Below are positions 23,208-32,587 of a stretch of DNA of 64,000 nt, piece by piece. Numbering within the stretch: the stretch's first letter is position 1; the number at the start of each line of letters is the position of its first letter. A program made the translations under genes and the position numbers. The notes under the pieces are model-generated. The model made no database searches, was not told the DNA's origin, and was given only the letters and a program-made list of their open reading frames with translations. Source of the DNA: an uncultured Clostridia bacterium (GTDB lineage Bacteria > Bacillota > Clostridia > Christensenellales > UBA1242); contig CAKVMD010000002.1 of assembly GCA_934771475.1 (NCBI GenBank), positions 43,807-107,806 of the forward strand, read 5' to 3'.

Positions 23208-25295
23208 CTACTGCTCAGCATTTTCTTCTTGTGGTCTTTCAACCTTATAATCACAAGCATTATTAGAGCATTTTATAATCTTGCCTTTCTTCACAAGGTA
23301 GGCATTACATTTTGGGCATTTTTCGCCCGTTGGAATATCCCAACTTGCAAACTGGCAATCTGGGTATCTTTGGCAAGAGTAGAAAATTTTACCCTTTCTA
23401 GTTTTCTTCTCAACCATTTCAGAGCCACACTCTGGACATTTCCCAACGCTTTTCTTTTCAGTTTCAATAGGTCTTGTATTTTTACATTTTGGGAAATTTG
23501 AGCAAGCCAAAAACTCGCCAAATCTGCCTGTTCTTATAAGCATTTTCCCACCGCATTTTTCACAAACAATATCTGTTTCTTTTGGTGGTTCTCTTAGGCT
23601 TACACTGCTTTCCCCCGCTCTTACTAGCAATTTTTCAAAACCGTTCCAAAAGTTGTTTACAACATCATGCCAGTTTTCGTCCTTTGAAGCGATGTCATCA
23701 AGACGGCTTTCCATGTAGGCTGTAAACTTGACATTGATGACTGATGAGAAAAATTGGTCAAGGTATTCAGTGATTTTTTCGCCAAGTTCGGTAGGGATAA
23801 AATATTTTTTATCTTTTTCAACATAATGTCGGCTTGTAAGCACGAAAATTGTGGCGGCGTAGGTTGCAGGTCGACCAATTCCTTTCTCTTCCATTGCTTT
23901 AACGATTGAAGCGTCTGTGTACCTAACGGGAGGTTTAGTAAACTTCTGCTCTGGTATTATCTTATTGACTTTAAGAAGTTCCCCTTCTTCCATCTTTGGA
24001 AGTTTTCCGTCCATATTTTCGCTTTTTTCATCTTCAACAAAATCTTTATAAACTGCGGTATAGCCCGGAAATTCCATTGTTTTTCCGTTTGCTCTAAAAC
24101 CATAATCTCCGCAGGTGAAGTTTGCTGTTACAGATGCATACTCCGCCTCGTTCATTTGGCTGGCCAAAAATCTCTCATAAATAAGTTTATAAAGTTTATA
24201 GTTTTCGTTTGTCAAAGTTTCCTTTGCCATTGCAGGCGTAATATCCATAGTAATAGGACGGATAGCCTCGTGCGCATCTTGTGCAGACTCTTTTGTGTGG
24301 TAAATATTCGGTTTTTCTGGGACAAAGTCGGCGCCATATTTATTTTTAATAAATTCAAGGCAAGCTGATTGAGCGTCAGTGGAAACACGGACAGAGTCAG
24401 TTCTTATGTAAGTAATCAGCGCAATCTTGCCCTCACCTTTTACTTCAACACCTTCGTAAAGTTGTTGTGCCGAAGACATGGTTTTCGCACTTGTAAAACC
24501 AAGTTTATTTGATGCATCTTGTTGCATTGTACTTGTTGTAAATGGCGCTGGGGCATGAGATTTTGTCTTTGCTTTTTTGATTTCTTTCACAAGGAAATCT
24601 TTTCCGTTTATGTTTTCAAGAAGTGCGTCAACCTCTTCTTTCTTTACTGGAACAAATTTCTTGCCTTTGCGTTGAACAAGGCTTGCTTTAACTTCTTGAC
24701 TATCCTTTTGAAGCAAGGCTTGAACAGTCCAGTACTCTTCTGGCACGAAATTTTTAATTTCTTTTTCTCTGTCAACGATAAGTTTTAATGCAACCGACTG
24801 CACTCTTCCCGCAGAAAGTTTTGGCGCAATTTTTTTGCATAAAACTGGGCTGAGTTTATAGCCCACCATTCTGTCAAGCACTCTTCGCGCTTGCTGAGCA
24901 TTGACAAGTTTTAAATCTATCTTCCTTGGGTTTTCAAGTGCTTTTGAAACCGCCTTTTTTGAAATTTCATTGAATTGAATACGACAAGGATTGTCAGCAT
25001 TATATCCAAGTATGTTTGCCACATGCCAACCTATTGCCTCCCCTTCGCGGTCGGGGTCGGTTGCGATGTAAACTTTTTCAGCTTGGTTTGCTTTCTTTTT
25101 AAGTTCGCTTATAAGGGCTTTTTTCTCAGGGACAATTTCATATTTTGGTTCAAAGTTATTTTTGCTGTCAAGCCCAAAACTCTTTTGTGGCAAGTCGCGA
25201 ATATGCCCTTTTGTGGCAAAAACTTCATAGCCATCGCCTAGATATTTTTTTAAAGCCTCTCGTTTTGCGGGGGACTCGATGATAACAAGTTTCAA
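23208..25295 (-). CDS. topA: DNA topoisomerase I
   Basis: A type IA topoisomerase of about 695 residues that relaxes negative supercoils. It shows the TOPRIM start KLVIIESPAK, the DPDREGEAIGWH metal motif, the active Tyr in YIRTDSVRVS, and C-terminal zinc ribbons with CxxC pairs (CEKCGGKM, CPECGSEM, CPKCNAYL). An ATG in frame at 25307 has no ribosome site, whereas GGAGG placed inside those first codons lies five bases before a TTG at 25295, giving (M)KLVIIESPAK, the usual N-terminus of TopA. I therefore choose TTG. It follows dprA closely. Confidence 0.95.
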   Translation of the reverse strand: MKLVIIESPAKREALKKYLGDGYEVFATKGHIRDLPQKSFGLDSKNNFEPKYEIVPEKKALISELKKKANQAEKVYIATDPDREGEAIGWHVANILGYNADNPCRIQFNEISKKAVSKALENPRKIDLKLVNAQQARRVLDRMVGYKLSPVLCKKIAPKLSAGRVQSVALKLIVDREKEIKNFVPEEYWTVQALLQKDSQEVKASLVQRKGKKFVPVKKEEVDALLENINGKDFLVKEIKKAKTKSHAPAPFTTSTMQQDASNKLGFTSAKTMSSAQQLYEGVEVKGEGKIALITYIRTDSVRVSTDAQSACLEFIKNKYGADFVPEKPNIYHTKESAQDAHEAIRPITMDITPAMAKETLTNENYKLYKLIYERFLASQMNEAEYASVTANFTCGDYGFRANGKTMEFPGYTAVYKDFVEDEKSENMDGKLPKMEEGELLKVNKIIPEQKFTKPPVRYTDASIVKAMEEKGIGRPATYAATIFVLTSRHYVEKDKKYFIPTELGEKITEYLDQFFSSVINVKFTAYMESRLDDIASKDENWHDVVNNFWNGFEKLLVRAGESSVSLREPPKETDIVCEKCGGKMLIRTGRFGEFLACSNFPKCKNTRPIETEKKSVGKCPECGSEMVEKKTRKGKIFYSCQRYPDCQFASWDIPTGEKCPKCNAYLVKKGKIIKCSNNACDYKVERPQEENAEQ

Positions 25296-25310
25296 TTTAG
25301 CCTCCATTTG

Positions 25311-26381
25311 TCAGTCCAGTGAAATAAATCCACCTGGCATTCTTCTTATTAAACCACGAATTTCCAAAGTTGTCAAACAACTATTGAGTAAATTTGTAGA
25401 TAAATCACAATTTTTTGCCAAAAAGTCGGCTTCTTTCATCCCGTCTTCTAAAAGTGAGATGATTTTTTGCTCGTCAAGCGACAACTGCAAAACCTGTTTT
25501 GGCTTTTCACTTGCAAGATGAAAATCATCCAAAATGTCTTTGGCTTCTGTTACAAGTGCGCCTTGTCCAGTTTTTATGATTTCATTGGTAAGTGCCGACA
25601 GTTCGCTGTCGATGTTCCCGGGAACTGCATATAAATTTTTGCCATATTCAAGGGCAAAATCTCTTGTGTGCAATGTCCCACTACCATAACTTGCCTCTGT
25701 TATTAAAACGCCATCACTTAACCCTGCGATAATTCGGTTACGCTGAGGAAAAGTGAATTTTGTGGCTCTATGGCAAGGAGAATATTCACTAACAAGAAGC
25801 CCTTTCTCAGCAATCTCTCTCGCCAAATCTTCGTGTTGAGGTGGGTAAATTTCGTGAAGTCCCCCGCCAAGCACTGCAATGGTTTTTCCTCCAACCTCCA
25901 AACATTTGCGGTGAGCAATGCTGTCAACTCCATAAGCAAGCCCGCTTATAATAGTAACTCCCGCACTTGCCACATCACGGACGAACCTTTCAGTAACAAT
26001 TCTTCCATAAGGGCTTGGCTTTCTCGAACCAACAACAGCAAGTCCACCTTTTTCAAGCAAGGATATATCACCCTTACAAAACAAGAAGAAAGGTGCGTCA
26101 TCTAGCCCCAGAAGACGACTAGGATAACGCTTATCCAATTTGTTTATAAGAATTATTCCCTCGTTTTCCATGTTGCGCAAAAAGTTTTCAACTCTATTTT
26201 CATCTGCTCGCTCACACATTTTGTCAAAAGCGAGTTTCGTGAGCACCTTTTCATCGAATTTTGCTTTACAAAAAGCTTTTATGGAAAGGTTATCCCCCAT
26301 AAAGTTTAAAATTTGATTTATTTTGCTCACTGACAAGTCAAATTGAGCCAAAAATGTTAAAAATTTTTCTTTTTCTGTCAT
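25311..26381 (-). CDS. dprA: DNA processing protein DprA
   Basis: A 356-residue DprA/Smf protein that loads RecA on incoming single-stranded DNA. The N-terminal helical part precedes the Rossmann-like core with VVGSRKPSPYG, SGLAYGVDSIAH, AVLGGG and the FPQRNRIIAGLSDGVLITEA stretch, and a C-terminal winged-helix-like tail (about residues 290-356). AGGAG lies five bases before the ATG. It stands between yifB/comM and topA, a common order in Bacillota, and all three seem to be one transcription unit. No other competence genes are seen in the window. Confidence 0.95.
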   Translation of the reverse strand: MTEKEKFLTFLAQFDLSVSKINQILNFMGDNLSIKAFCKAKFDEKVLTKLAFDKMCERADENRVENFLRNMENEGIILINKLDKRYPSRLLGLDDAPFFLFCKGDISLLEKGGLAVVGSRKPSPYGRIVTERFVRDVASAGVTIISGLAYGVDSIAHRKCLEVGGKTIAVLGGGLHEIYPPQHEDLAREIAEKGLLVSEYSPCHRATKFTFPQRNRIIAGLSDGVLITEASYGSGTLHTRDFALEYGKNLYAVPGNIDSELSALTNEIIKTGQGALVTEAKDILDDFHLASEKPKQVLQLSLDEQKIISLLEDGMKEADFLAKNCDLSTNLLNSCLTTLEIRGLIRRMPGGFISLD

Positions 26382-26389
26382 TAATTCTC

Positions 26390-27922
26390 CTAAGACCAGT
26401 ATTTTCTATCCATAGAACGATAAGAAATTGCTTCGGCGATATGCTCTGGGCAGATCTTCTCACTCCCAGCTAGGTCAGCAATAGTTCTTGCCACTTTTAA
26501 AATTCTGTCATGCGCTCTTGCGGACAATTTAAGTTTTTCAAATGCAGTTCTCAGCAATAGTTCCCCGCTTTCATTAAGTCGGCAATATTTTTTCACCATT
26601 GCAACATTCATTTTTGCGTTGCAATAAATTTTGTCGTTTTTAAACCTTTCAAGTTGTATCCTTCTCGCCTTGTCAACCCTCTTTTTAATCTCGGCTGAAC
26701 TTTCTTCTTGCTCTTCACTTTTTAGTTGTGCATAAGTAACATTGTCAACTTCAATATGAATATCAATTCTATCCATTATAGGTCCAGAGAGTTTTGAAAG
26801 ATATTTTGCAATCTGTCCTGCACTGCAACGACATTCTCTGTCTTTTGAACCATAATTTCCACATGGGCAAGGGTTCATGCTCGCAATCAAAGTAAAATTT
26901 GCTGGATATGTAAATGTTGCGTTGCTTCTTGCAACTGTGATAACCCCATCTTCAAGAGGCTGGCGAAGAGTCTCAATGCTTTGGCGACTATACTCTGGAA
27001 ATTCGTCAAGAAACAAAACACCATGGTCAGCTAAACTTATTTCACCCGGCTTAGCATTTGTTCCGCCACCCGTCAAACTCACCGTGCTGGCTGTATGGTG
27101 AGGACTTCTAAATGGTCTTTCGCTAACGATGCCTTGTTTGAGGTCAAGTTCACCCGCGATTGAATGAATTTTAGTAACCTCTAACGCTTCTTCAAATGTC
27201 ATGTCAGGCAAAATTGAAGGAAAACATTTAGCCAGCATACTCTTTCCGCTTCCGGGAGGTCCAATCATAAGCAAATTATGTCCGCCCGCAGCCGCGATTT
27301 CAAGCGCACGCTTGCCGACTGCCTGTCCTTTAACATTGCAAAAATCCATACCGCGCGTTTTATCTCGCGCAATTTCGTCAAACTTGACAATTTGTGTAGG
27401 AGAAAGAGAAATCTCACCTTTTAAAAACTTAACAGTTTCAATAAGGCTGTCAACTCCGTAGACTTCAATGCCATCAATAAATCCCGCTTCCAAACAATTT
27501 TCCTTTGGCACAATAAATTTTTTGTAACCAAGTTTTCTTGCTGAAATAAGAAGAGGCAAAACCCCTTTTACCCTTCTCACGCTTCCATCAAAAGAAAGTT
27601 CGCCCAAAAAAATATATTCTTTTTCATTGCAAATTTTATTTGCTTCATCACACGATAAGATTGCAACCGCTATTGCAAGGTCGTAAAGAGACCCCTCTTT
27701 TTTAATATCAGCAGGCGCAAGATTGATTGTTATTCGCTTGCTAGGATAATCAAATGCCGAATTTTTAATAGCCGAGCGTACGCGCTCCTTAGCCTCTTTA
27801 ATTGCTGTATCACCCAGCCCCACGATTTCAAAATGAGGAAGGCCATTGCTTACATCAGTTTCAACATCAACTTTATACCCTTCTATGCCTTTCAGCCCCA
27901 AACTCAAAACCTTTGAAAGCAT
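26390..27922 (-). CDS. YifB/ComM-type Mg-chelatase-like AAA+ ATPase
   Basis: 510 residues, the usual length. N-terminal Lon-protease-like fold domain (VEIVGLGDTAIKEAKERVRSA region), then an AAA+ module with Walker A IGPPGSGKSMLAK and Walker B GVLFLDEFPE, a zinc-type loop NPCPCGNYG..CRCS, and a C-terminal Mg-chelatase domain SARAHDRILKVARTIADL. ComM in naturally competent bacteria is a helicase for branch migration during recombination of incoming DNA. The gene is directly upstream of dprA (8-base gap), which fits a shared DNA-uptake or recombination role. Family is secure; competence in this organism is inference. Confidence 0.93.
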   Translation of the reverse strand: MLSKVLSLGLKGIEGYKVDVETDVSNGLPHFEIVGLGDTAIKEAKERVRSAIKNSAFDYPSKRITINLAPADIKKEGSLYDLAIAVAILSCDEANKICNEKEYIFLGELSFDGSVRRVKGVLPLLISARKLGYKKFIVPKENCLEAGFIDGIEVYGVDSLIETVKFLKGEISLSPTQIVKFDEIARDKTRGMDFCNVKGQAVGKRALEIAAAGGHNLLMIGPPGSGKSMLAKCFPSILPDMTFEEALEVTKIHSIAGELDLKQGIVSERPFRSPHHTASTVSLTGGGTNAKPGEISLADHGVLFLDEFPEYSRQSIETLRQPLEDGVITVARSNATFTYPANFTLIASMNPCPCGNYGSKDRECRCSAGQIAKYLSKLSGPIMDRIDIHIEVDNVTYAQLKSEEQEESSAEIKKRVDKARRIQLERFKNDKIYCNAKMNVAMVKKYCRLNESGELLLRTAFEKLKLSARAHDRILKVARTIADLAGSEKICPEHIAEAISYRSMDRKYWS

Positions 27923-27985
27923 AATTCCTCCTTTGTTACCTTTTAATTATACATATTTAAAAATTTTTTCCAAACTTTTTAAGCC

Positions 27986-28642
27986 TCAAATTTTAAGTTG
28001 CCTTATTTGCGACTTTTGTTCGCCAGTTAGCCTAAATGACTCACACGCTTTTTGAATAGATTTGTTTCTGACAAACTTATCATCAATGGTTTTGATAAAC
28101 TCTTTCATGAAATCATAATTTATGATAAATGCCTCACTGTAACACCAAGCAATCGCCATTTTAACATAATAGTGGTCATTTACTGCATCTTTTAAAAGTT
28201 TAACAACATTTTCCGCATCGTAAGGCAAGTCATATTTCATAAGAAAGACGATGCCAGTGCGACTGATAAACTCTTTATCACTTTTAAGTAGACTTTTAAA
28301 ATACTCCTTTTCGCTCTCCATTCCTTTGAGGCGTGGGACAATAGAATCTACAACCGCCCAGTTGTCAAAATAAGGAAATATTTGCTCTAAAAGCGCAATT
28401 TTCTCTTTTGCTAAGCAATTTTTGTATCCTATCATCATGCCTGCAAGGATAATTTCTTCATGACAAGCGAAACTGAAATCATTTAGCCCCACCCCTTCTT
28501 TGGCAAGAGCCCTAGAAAACTTATCAAGGTCGCAAGTTTTAATTCCCAAAACAGGCAACGAAGATTTTACAATCTTGCTATCAAACTCCGCTTTTTCTTT
28601 ACTTGAATGACTAGCCAAAAATTCTTTAATATCCTGTATCAT
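27986..28642 (-). CDS. AlkD-like DNA alkylation repair protein
   Basis: A 218-residue all-helical HEAT-repeat protein. The motif series LGIKTCDLDKFSRALAKE, YFDNWAVVDSIVPRL (aromatic and Asp residues of the AlkD DNA-binding groove) and FISRTGIVFLMKYDL, WCYSEAF is that of the AlkD family, which removes 3- and 7-alkylpurines from DNA. The key groove residues Trp and Asp in NWAVVDS appear to be kept. It stands alone between yifB and rplS, with a poor ribosome site in a short gap. Substrate is by family only. Confidence 0.88.
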   Translation of the reverse strand: MIQDIKEFLASHSSKEKAEFDSKIVKSSLPVLGIKTCDLDKFSRALAKEGVGLNDFSFACHEEIILAGMMIGYKNCLAKEKIALLEQIFPYFDNWAVVDSIVPRLKGMESEKEYFKSLLKSDKEFISRTGIVFLMKYDLPYDAENVVKLLKDAVNDHYYVKMAIAWCYSEAFIINYDFMKEFIKTIDDKFVRNKSIQKACESFRLTGEQKSQIRQLKI

Positions 28643-28711
28643 GTTTACCTCAGTTTAATTATAGTTTTTTATCCTTGCAATTTCAAATAAATTTTTAATA
28701 AACTTAACAAT

Positions 28712-28735
28712 AAAAAAGAGGGCTTATGCCCTCCC
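28712..28735 (-). terminator. rpsU-rplS operon terminator
   Basis: GAGGGC pairs with GCCCTC around a four-base loop, followed on the minus strand by six T, directly after the rplS stop. Confidence 0.8.
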
Positions 28736-28743
28736 TTTAATAC

Positions 28744-29094
28744 TTATTTGTTGTCTGCTGACTTAATCTTAGCAGCCTTACCAGTAAGTTCTCTTACATA
28801 GTAAAGTTTTGCTCTTCTTGGCTTACCTTTTCTTACAACTTCAACACTTGTTACAAGTGGAGAGTGAAGAGGGAAAGTTCTTTCAACGCCAACACCATTT
28901 GAGATTTTTCTAACAGTGAAAGTTTCTCTAACTCCGCCATTTTTTCTTGCGATAACAACGCCTTCGAAATTTTGGATTCTTGACTTGTCTCCTTCCTTAA
29001 TTTGAACGCCAACTTTAACAGTGTCGCCAATATTGAATTCAGGGAGAGTTTCTTTCATGTTTTCTTTCTCGATTTGGTCAATAATATTACTCAT
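28744..29094 (-). CDS. rplS: 50S ribosomal protein L19
   Basis: A 116-residue L19, which sits at the 30S-50S interface. FNIGDTVKVGVQIKEGDK, FEGVVIARKNGG and FPLHSPLVTSVEVVRKGKPRRAKLYYVRELTGKAAK-type segments are all present. AAAGGAG precedes the ATG. In many bacteria rplS follows rpsP-rimM-trmD; here it follows rpsU after 47 bases, so it appears to have moved or the trmD cluster has broken up in this lineage. Confidence 0.96.
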   Translation of the reverse strand: MSNIIDQIEKENMKETLPEFNIGDTVKVGVQIKEGDKSRIQNFEGVVIARKNGGVRETFTVRKISNGVGVERTFPLHSPLVTSVEVVRKGKPRRAKLYYVRELTGKAAKIKSADNK

Positions 29095-29141
29095 CGTCTT
29101 TCTCCTTTTATATATTTGTGCAGATGCACAGGTGTGAGATT

Positions 29142-29324
29142 TTAGCCTCTCTTTCTTGCTCTCTTACGAGCGGCTTCTCTTTTCTTCTTTTTAGCAACGC
29201 TTGGCTTATCATAGGCTTCTTTTCTTCTAATATCGCCAATGATACCGTCTTTTTGGCATTTTCTCTTAAATCTTTTAAGAGCGCTTTCAAGAGTTTCATT
29301 TTCGCCTACTTTAACAGTTGTCAA
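29142..29324 (-). CDS. rpsU: 30S ribosomal protein S21
   Basis: A 60-residue very basic S21 (VGENETLESALKRFKRKC at the start, KKREAARKRARKRG at the end). The start codon is TTG at 29324, supported by AGGTGG about nine bases upstream and by the normal S21 N-terminus. It follows mtaB, matching the mtaB-rpsU order of Bacillus and relatives, and precedes rplS. S21 helps mRNA binding on the small subunit. Confidence 0.95.
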   Translation of the reverse strand: MTTVKVGENETLESALKRFKRKCQKDGIIGDIRRKEAYDKPSVAKKKKREAARKRARKRG

Positions 29325-29437
29325 ATCTTCTCACCACCTTCTAATTCAATAGTCCTATTAAATATATCATCTTAAAAGGGCTTTGTCAAGCAAAAACCCA
29401 AAATTTAATTTATTTTTAAGGCTTTTTGCCAGTAAAA

Positions 29438-30727
29438 TCAAAGCGATTTCTTCTTTTTCACAAGTTTTGCAATGGCTCCATCTTTAAAAGGTCTTTTAAT
29501 TTTGACATAAGCGATTTTATCAGTCAAATCTTCTTTTGATTTAACATAACACCTTATGTAGTTTCGCGTGTAGCCAGTGTAAAGCCCGTCTTCGACCTCT
29601 TCAAAAAGCACTTCTTCCAATTTATTTTTCTTTATGAAACTTTCTTTAAGTGATTTACTCAGGGCGTTTAGTTTACTGCAACGCTCATCTTTAATCTTTC
29701 CGTTTAAGTCCTTATAAAGTTTGCTCGCAATCGTGCCTTCTCTGACAGAATATGGGAAAATGTGAAGTTGCGAAAAGCCCACCTTTTTGCAAAATTCATA
29801 AGTTTCATTAAATTCCTTTTCGCTCTCCCCTGCAAATCCTACGATAACATCAGTGGTTATGCCGGCAAGAGGAAAGTACTTGCGAATAAGCGAAACGGAA
29901 GAAGCAAACTCTTCGGCTGTATAATGTCTATTCATGCGCTTTAAAACCGTGTTACTTCCACTTTGCAGAGAAAGGTGAAAATGTGGACAAAAGTTTTCAA
30001 GGCTAGAAAGCCCTTTTAAAAACTCTTCATCGACAAGGGTGTCCTCCATTGAAGATAGCCTTATTCTTTTGCCGAGTTTATCAAGTTCTTGCAGTAGCGT
30101 CAAAAGTCCCTTTACGCCATCTATTTTATAGTCGGTTACATTTATTCCTGTAAGCACAATTTCTTTGATTGAGTCATCAAGCGCGCCCGCTTCGGTGAGT
30201 ATTGAAAATATGCCTCTTGACCTAGAACGCCCCCTCAAATATGGGATAATGCAATAAGAACAAAAGTTATCACATCCGTCTTGAATTTTTATGTAAGCAC
30301 GCGTGCGCGACTGCATGGCGGTCAAATCGTCCTCATATTCCTTTGGAAGAGAGGCTAGTTTTTTGCGTGCACGCAAAACTTTCTTATCCCCAGATGCAAG
30401 TTTGTCAATATATTCACTTATTTTTATTTTGCCTGCTGTACCTAAAACAAGGTCAACATTTTTTTCTTCAAATTGCGCTTTATTATGCTCGCTTGCGCAA
30501 CCACAAATAAAAATCTTGGCATTTTTGTTAAATTTTTTGCACCTTGCTATCATTTGGCGTGATTTTTTCTCTGCTTCGCCCGTAACCGCACAAGTGTTGA
30601 TAACATAAACATCAGCTCGCTCTAATGCGTCCGTTACCTCATAGCCTTTAAGTTTTAAATTATATAGAAGTGCATCGCTTTCATACTTGTTAACTTTGCA
30701 CCCTAATGTCATTACGCAAATCTTCAT
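29438..30727 (-). CDS. mtaB: tRNA t6A37 methylthiotransferase MtaB
   Basis: A 429-residue radical-SAM enzyme that adds a methylthio group to t6A37 of tRNAs, giving ms2t6A. N-terminal domain has Cys ligands in MTLGCKVNKYESD and NTCAVTGEAEKKSRQ, with a third in FICGCASE; the radical-SAM CxxxCxxC is DNFCSYCIIPYLRG; a C-terminal TRAM domain closes the protein. It uses two [4Fe-4S] clusters, so it depends on the iscS-iscU type system seen at 17-18.6 kb, and its substrate t6A is also the substrate of TcdA. Upstream of rpsU. Confidence 0.95.
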   Translation of the reverse strand: MKICVMTLGCKVNKYESDALLYNLKLKGYEVTDALERADVYVINTCAVTGEAEKKSRQMIARCKKFNKNAKIFICGCASEHNKAQFEEKNVDLVLGTAGKIKISEYIDKLASGDKKVLRARKKLASLPKEYEDDLTAMQSRTRAYIKIQDGCDNFCSYCIIPYLRGRSRSRGIFSILTEAGALDDSIKEIVLTGINVTDYKIDGVKGLLTLLQELDKLGKRIRLSSMEDTLVDEEFLKGLSSLENFCPHFHLSLQSGSNTVLKRMNRHYTAEEFASSVSLIRKYFPLAGITTDVIVGFAGESEKEFNETYEFCKKVGFSQLHIFPYSVREGTIASKLYKDLNGKIKDERCSKLNALSKSLKESFIKKNKLEEVLFEEVEDGLYTGYTRNYIRCYVKSKEDLTDKIAYVKIKRPFKDGAIAKLVKKKKSL

Positions 30728-30767
30728 AACGATTTTATTTTAGCATTTCCACCGCAATAAATCAACT

Positions 30768-31496
30768 TTATTGGCGAAATTTGTCTTTCGTTCTAAATTC
30801 ATTTTTGTTTTTGCGATAGATAGTAAAACCGTCCTTATCATCATAAGTGGCAAGCAAGATTTGTTTTATATCCTTTTTATTTTCAATTTTTAGTTTTTTG
30901 AATAGCCAATCTTTGTCTTTACCTATTTCATTAAGCCCCGACTTAGATATTCTTCCATCTGCGATGAGAACATTTTTAAGTTCGGGCTTCTTGACGATTT
31001 CCATACTTATATCTTCTGCCACCACTGGTCTATAATTCCCCTTTGGCAAAACCGAAAGTTTCCCACTTGGCTCAAATAGCGCGTAGGATACCTCTGTTAT
31101 GTCAAAAAATCCCTTTTCACGCAACATACTCAAAAGGTCATTAATATCAATCTTGCATTTCACAAGTTCTTTATAGTCAATCTCCCCCTCGTAAATTAGC
31201 ACGCTTGGTTTGCCTTTCAAAATTCTCTTAAAAAATGTGTTTTTTCTGCCAATAAGTGCAACTGCAAGGGCTAGCAAGAAAAATATCGTCATAGCAATAA
31301 GCGCATGATAGAAAGGGGCCTCGGTTTCGACTGACATATCCGCAGCAATCGACCCTAGACTTATGCCCACCACATAATCTATAAATTCAAGTTGAGCAAT
31401 TTGCTTTTTGCCGAGAAGTTTTGAAATTATAAAAAGGTAGATAAACGAAACAAAGGAGTTTATGATAACCCAGTATATATCTTTAAGTCCAAACAT
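30768..31496 (-). CDS. DUF421/YetF-family membrane protein
   Basis: 242 residues: three membrane spans in the first 85 residues (from INSFVSFIYLFIISKLLGKK to FFLLALAVALIGRK), then a cytoplasmic domain. LLGKKQIAQLEFIDYVVGISLGSIAA, GKPSVLIYEGEI and the later DLLSMLREKGFFDITEVSYALFEPSGKLSVLPK mark the YetF/YcaP family, which is common in Bacillota and linked to spore or envelope stress in Bacillus, with no firm molecular role. It lies between mtaB and the ttcA-like gene on the same strand. Confidence 0.88.
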   Translation of the reverse strand: MFGLKDIYWVIINSFVSFIYLFIISKLLGKKQIAQLEFIDYVVGISLGSIAADMSVETEAPFYHALIAMTIFFLLALAVALIGRKNTFFKRILKGKPSVLIYEGEIDYKELVKCKIDINDLLSMLREKGFFDITEVSYALFEPSGKLSVLPKGNYRPVVAEDISMEIVKKPELKNVLIADGRISKSGLNEIGKDKDWLFKKLKIENKKDIKQILLATYDDKDGFTIYRKNKNEFRTKDKFRQ

Positions 31497-31518
31497 TTTT
31501 ACCCCTAAGTTTTATTTC

Positions 31519-31545
31519 CAAAAAAGGGGCTTTCAAACCCCTTAT
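31519..31545 (-). terminator. Terminator after the ttcA-like gene
   Basis: AAGGGG pairs with CCCCTT; on the minus strand the stem is followed by six T. It overlaps the end region of the gene at 31547. Confidence 0.75.
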
Positions 31546-31546
31546 T

Positions 31547-32398
31547 TTACTGCGCATCATAAGTATCTAAAAAATGATGCTTTCCATTTTTGTCTTTATA
31601 TGCAATTATTGTGTCAAGGCAAACATTTTCAACGCTTTTAAAAATATTCCCCTCTATGCACTCATCCTTTTCCTTCATGGCTTTTATAAGAGCCTTGGTT
31701 TCAGCGCGCTTTGAAGTATGCTGACTTTCTCCGCTCTCCACCTCTTCTGTAAAACGACAGGCACATTGCAGAAAATCAAGTCCATTATAATCTCGCCAAT
31801 GCAAAATATCTTTTTCTCGAACGAGATAAAGTGGTCGAATTAGTTCCATTCCTTCAAAGTTTTTGCTGTGAAGTTTGGGCATCATTGTCTGGATTTGACC
31901 GCTATAAAGCATACCCATAAGTATGGTTTCAATCACATCGTCATAGTGGTGCCCAAGGGCAATTTTATTGCATCCTAGTTTTCGCGCCTCATTATACAAA
32001 TACCCTCTTCGCATTCTTGCACAAATGTAACAAGGAGACTTTTCAATATTATGCACATTTTCAAAGATGTTTGTTTCAAAAATTGTAAGCGGAATGTTTA
32101 AGATTTTGGCGTTTTCTTCAATTTTTTGCCTGTTTCTTAGCGCATATCCGGGGTCCATACAAAGAAAAACCACTTCAAAAGGAAATTTTTTGTGTCTTTT
32201 CAGTTCTTGAAAAAGTTTGGCAAGCAGAAAAGAGTCTTTCCCGCCAGAAATACAGACGGCTACCTTGTCGCCCTCTTTAAGTAAATCATATTTATTCAAA
32301 GCCTCAGTAAATCGAGAAAAAATCTCTTTGTGGAACTTTTTTCTAATGCTTATTTCAACCTCTTCGGCTTTTGTCAAAACTTTTTCTTCTTTATCCAT
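31547..32398 (-). CDS. TtcA/TilS-family tRNA sulfurtransferase-like ATP pyrophosphatase
   Basis: A 283-residue PP-loop protein. The ATP motif is VCISGGKDSFLLAK; CYICARMRRGYLY supplies a CxxC pair, and CACRF with its neighbourhood a further Cys, matching the Fe-S-binding TtcA group that makes 2-thiocytidine at C32 of tRNA. The motif ALGHHYDDVIETILMGML is typical. The protein is shorter at the ends than E. coli TtcA, and related enzymes include TtuA, so the exact base is open. It is divergent from ddh across a 190-base spacer. Fe-S supply is encoded at 17-18.6 kb. Confidence 0.87.
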   Translation of the reverse strand: MDKEEKVLTKAEEVEISIRKKFHKEIFSRFTEALNKYDLLKEGDKVAVCISGGKDSFLLAKLFQELKRHKKFPFEVVFLCMDPGYALRNRQKIEENAKILNIPLTIFETNIFENVHNIEKSPCYICARMRRGYLYNEARKLGCNKIALGHHYDDVIETILMGMLYSGQIQTMMPKLHSKNFEGMELIRPLYLVREKDILHWRDYNGLDFLQCACRFTEEVESGESQHTSKRAETKALIKAMKEKDECIEGNIFKSVENVCLDTIIAYKDKNGKHHFLDTYDAQ

Positions 32399-32587
32399 TA
32401 AAATGTCCTTTTTACCGATTTATTTTAGCATAAAACCCTTTAATTTCAATAATTTTTATTAAAAAAGTTGATATTTTTTGATTTTTCAATATTTTTAAGC
32501 GTGGCAGTTGAATAATTTTTCCTTTTCAAAACAACTTTTTTACACTTTTTAAATGCCTATATTCATAAAAACAATATGGAGGTATTT

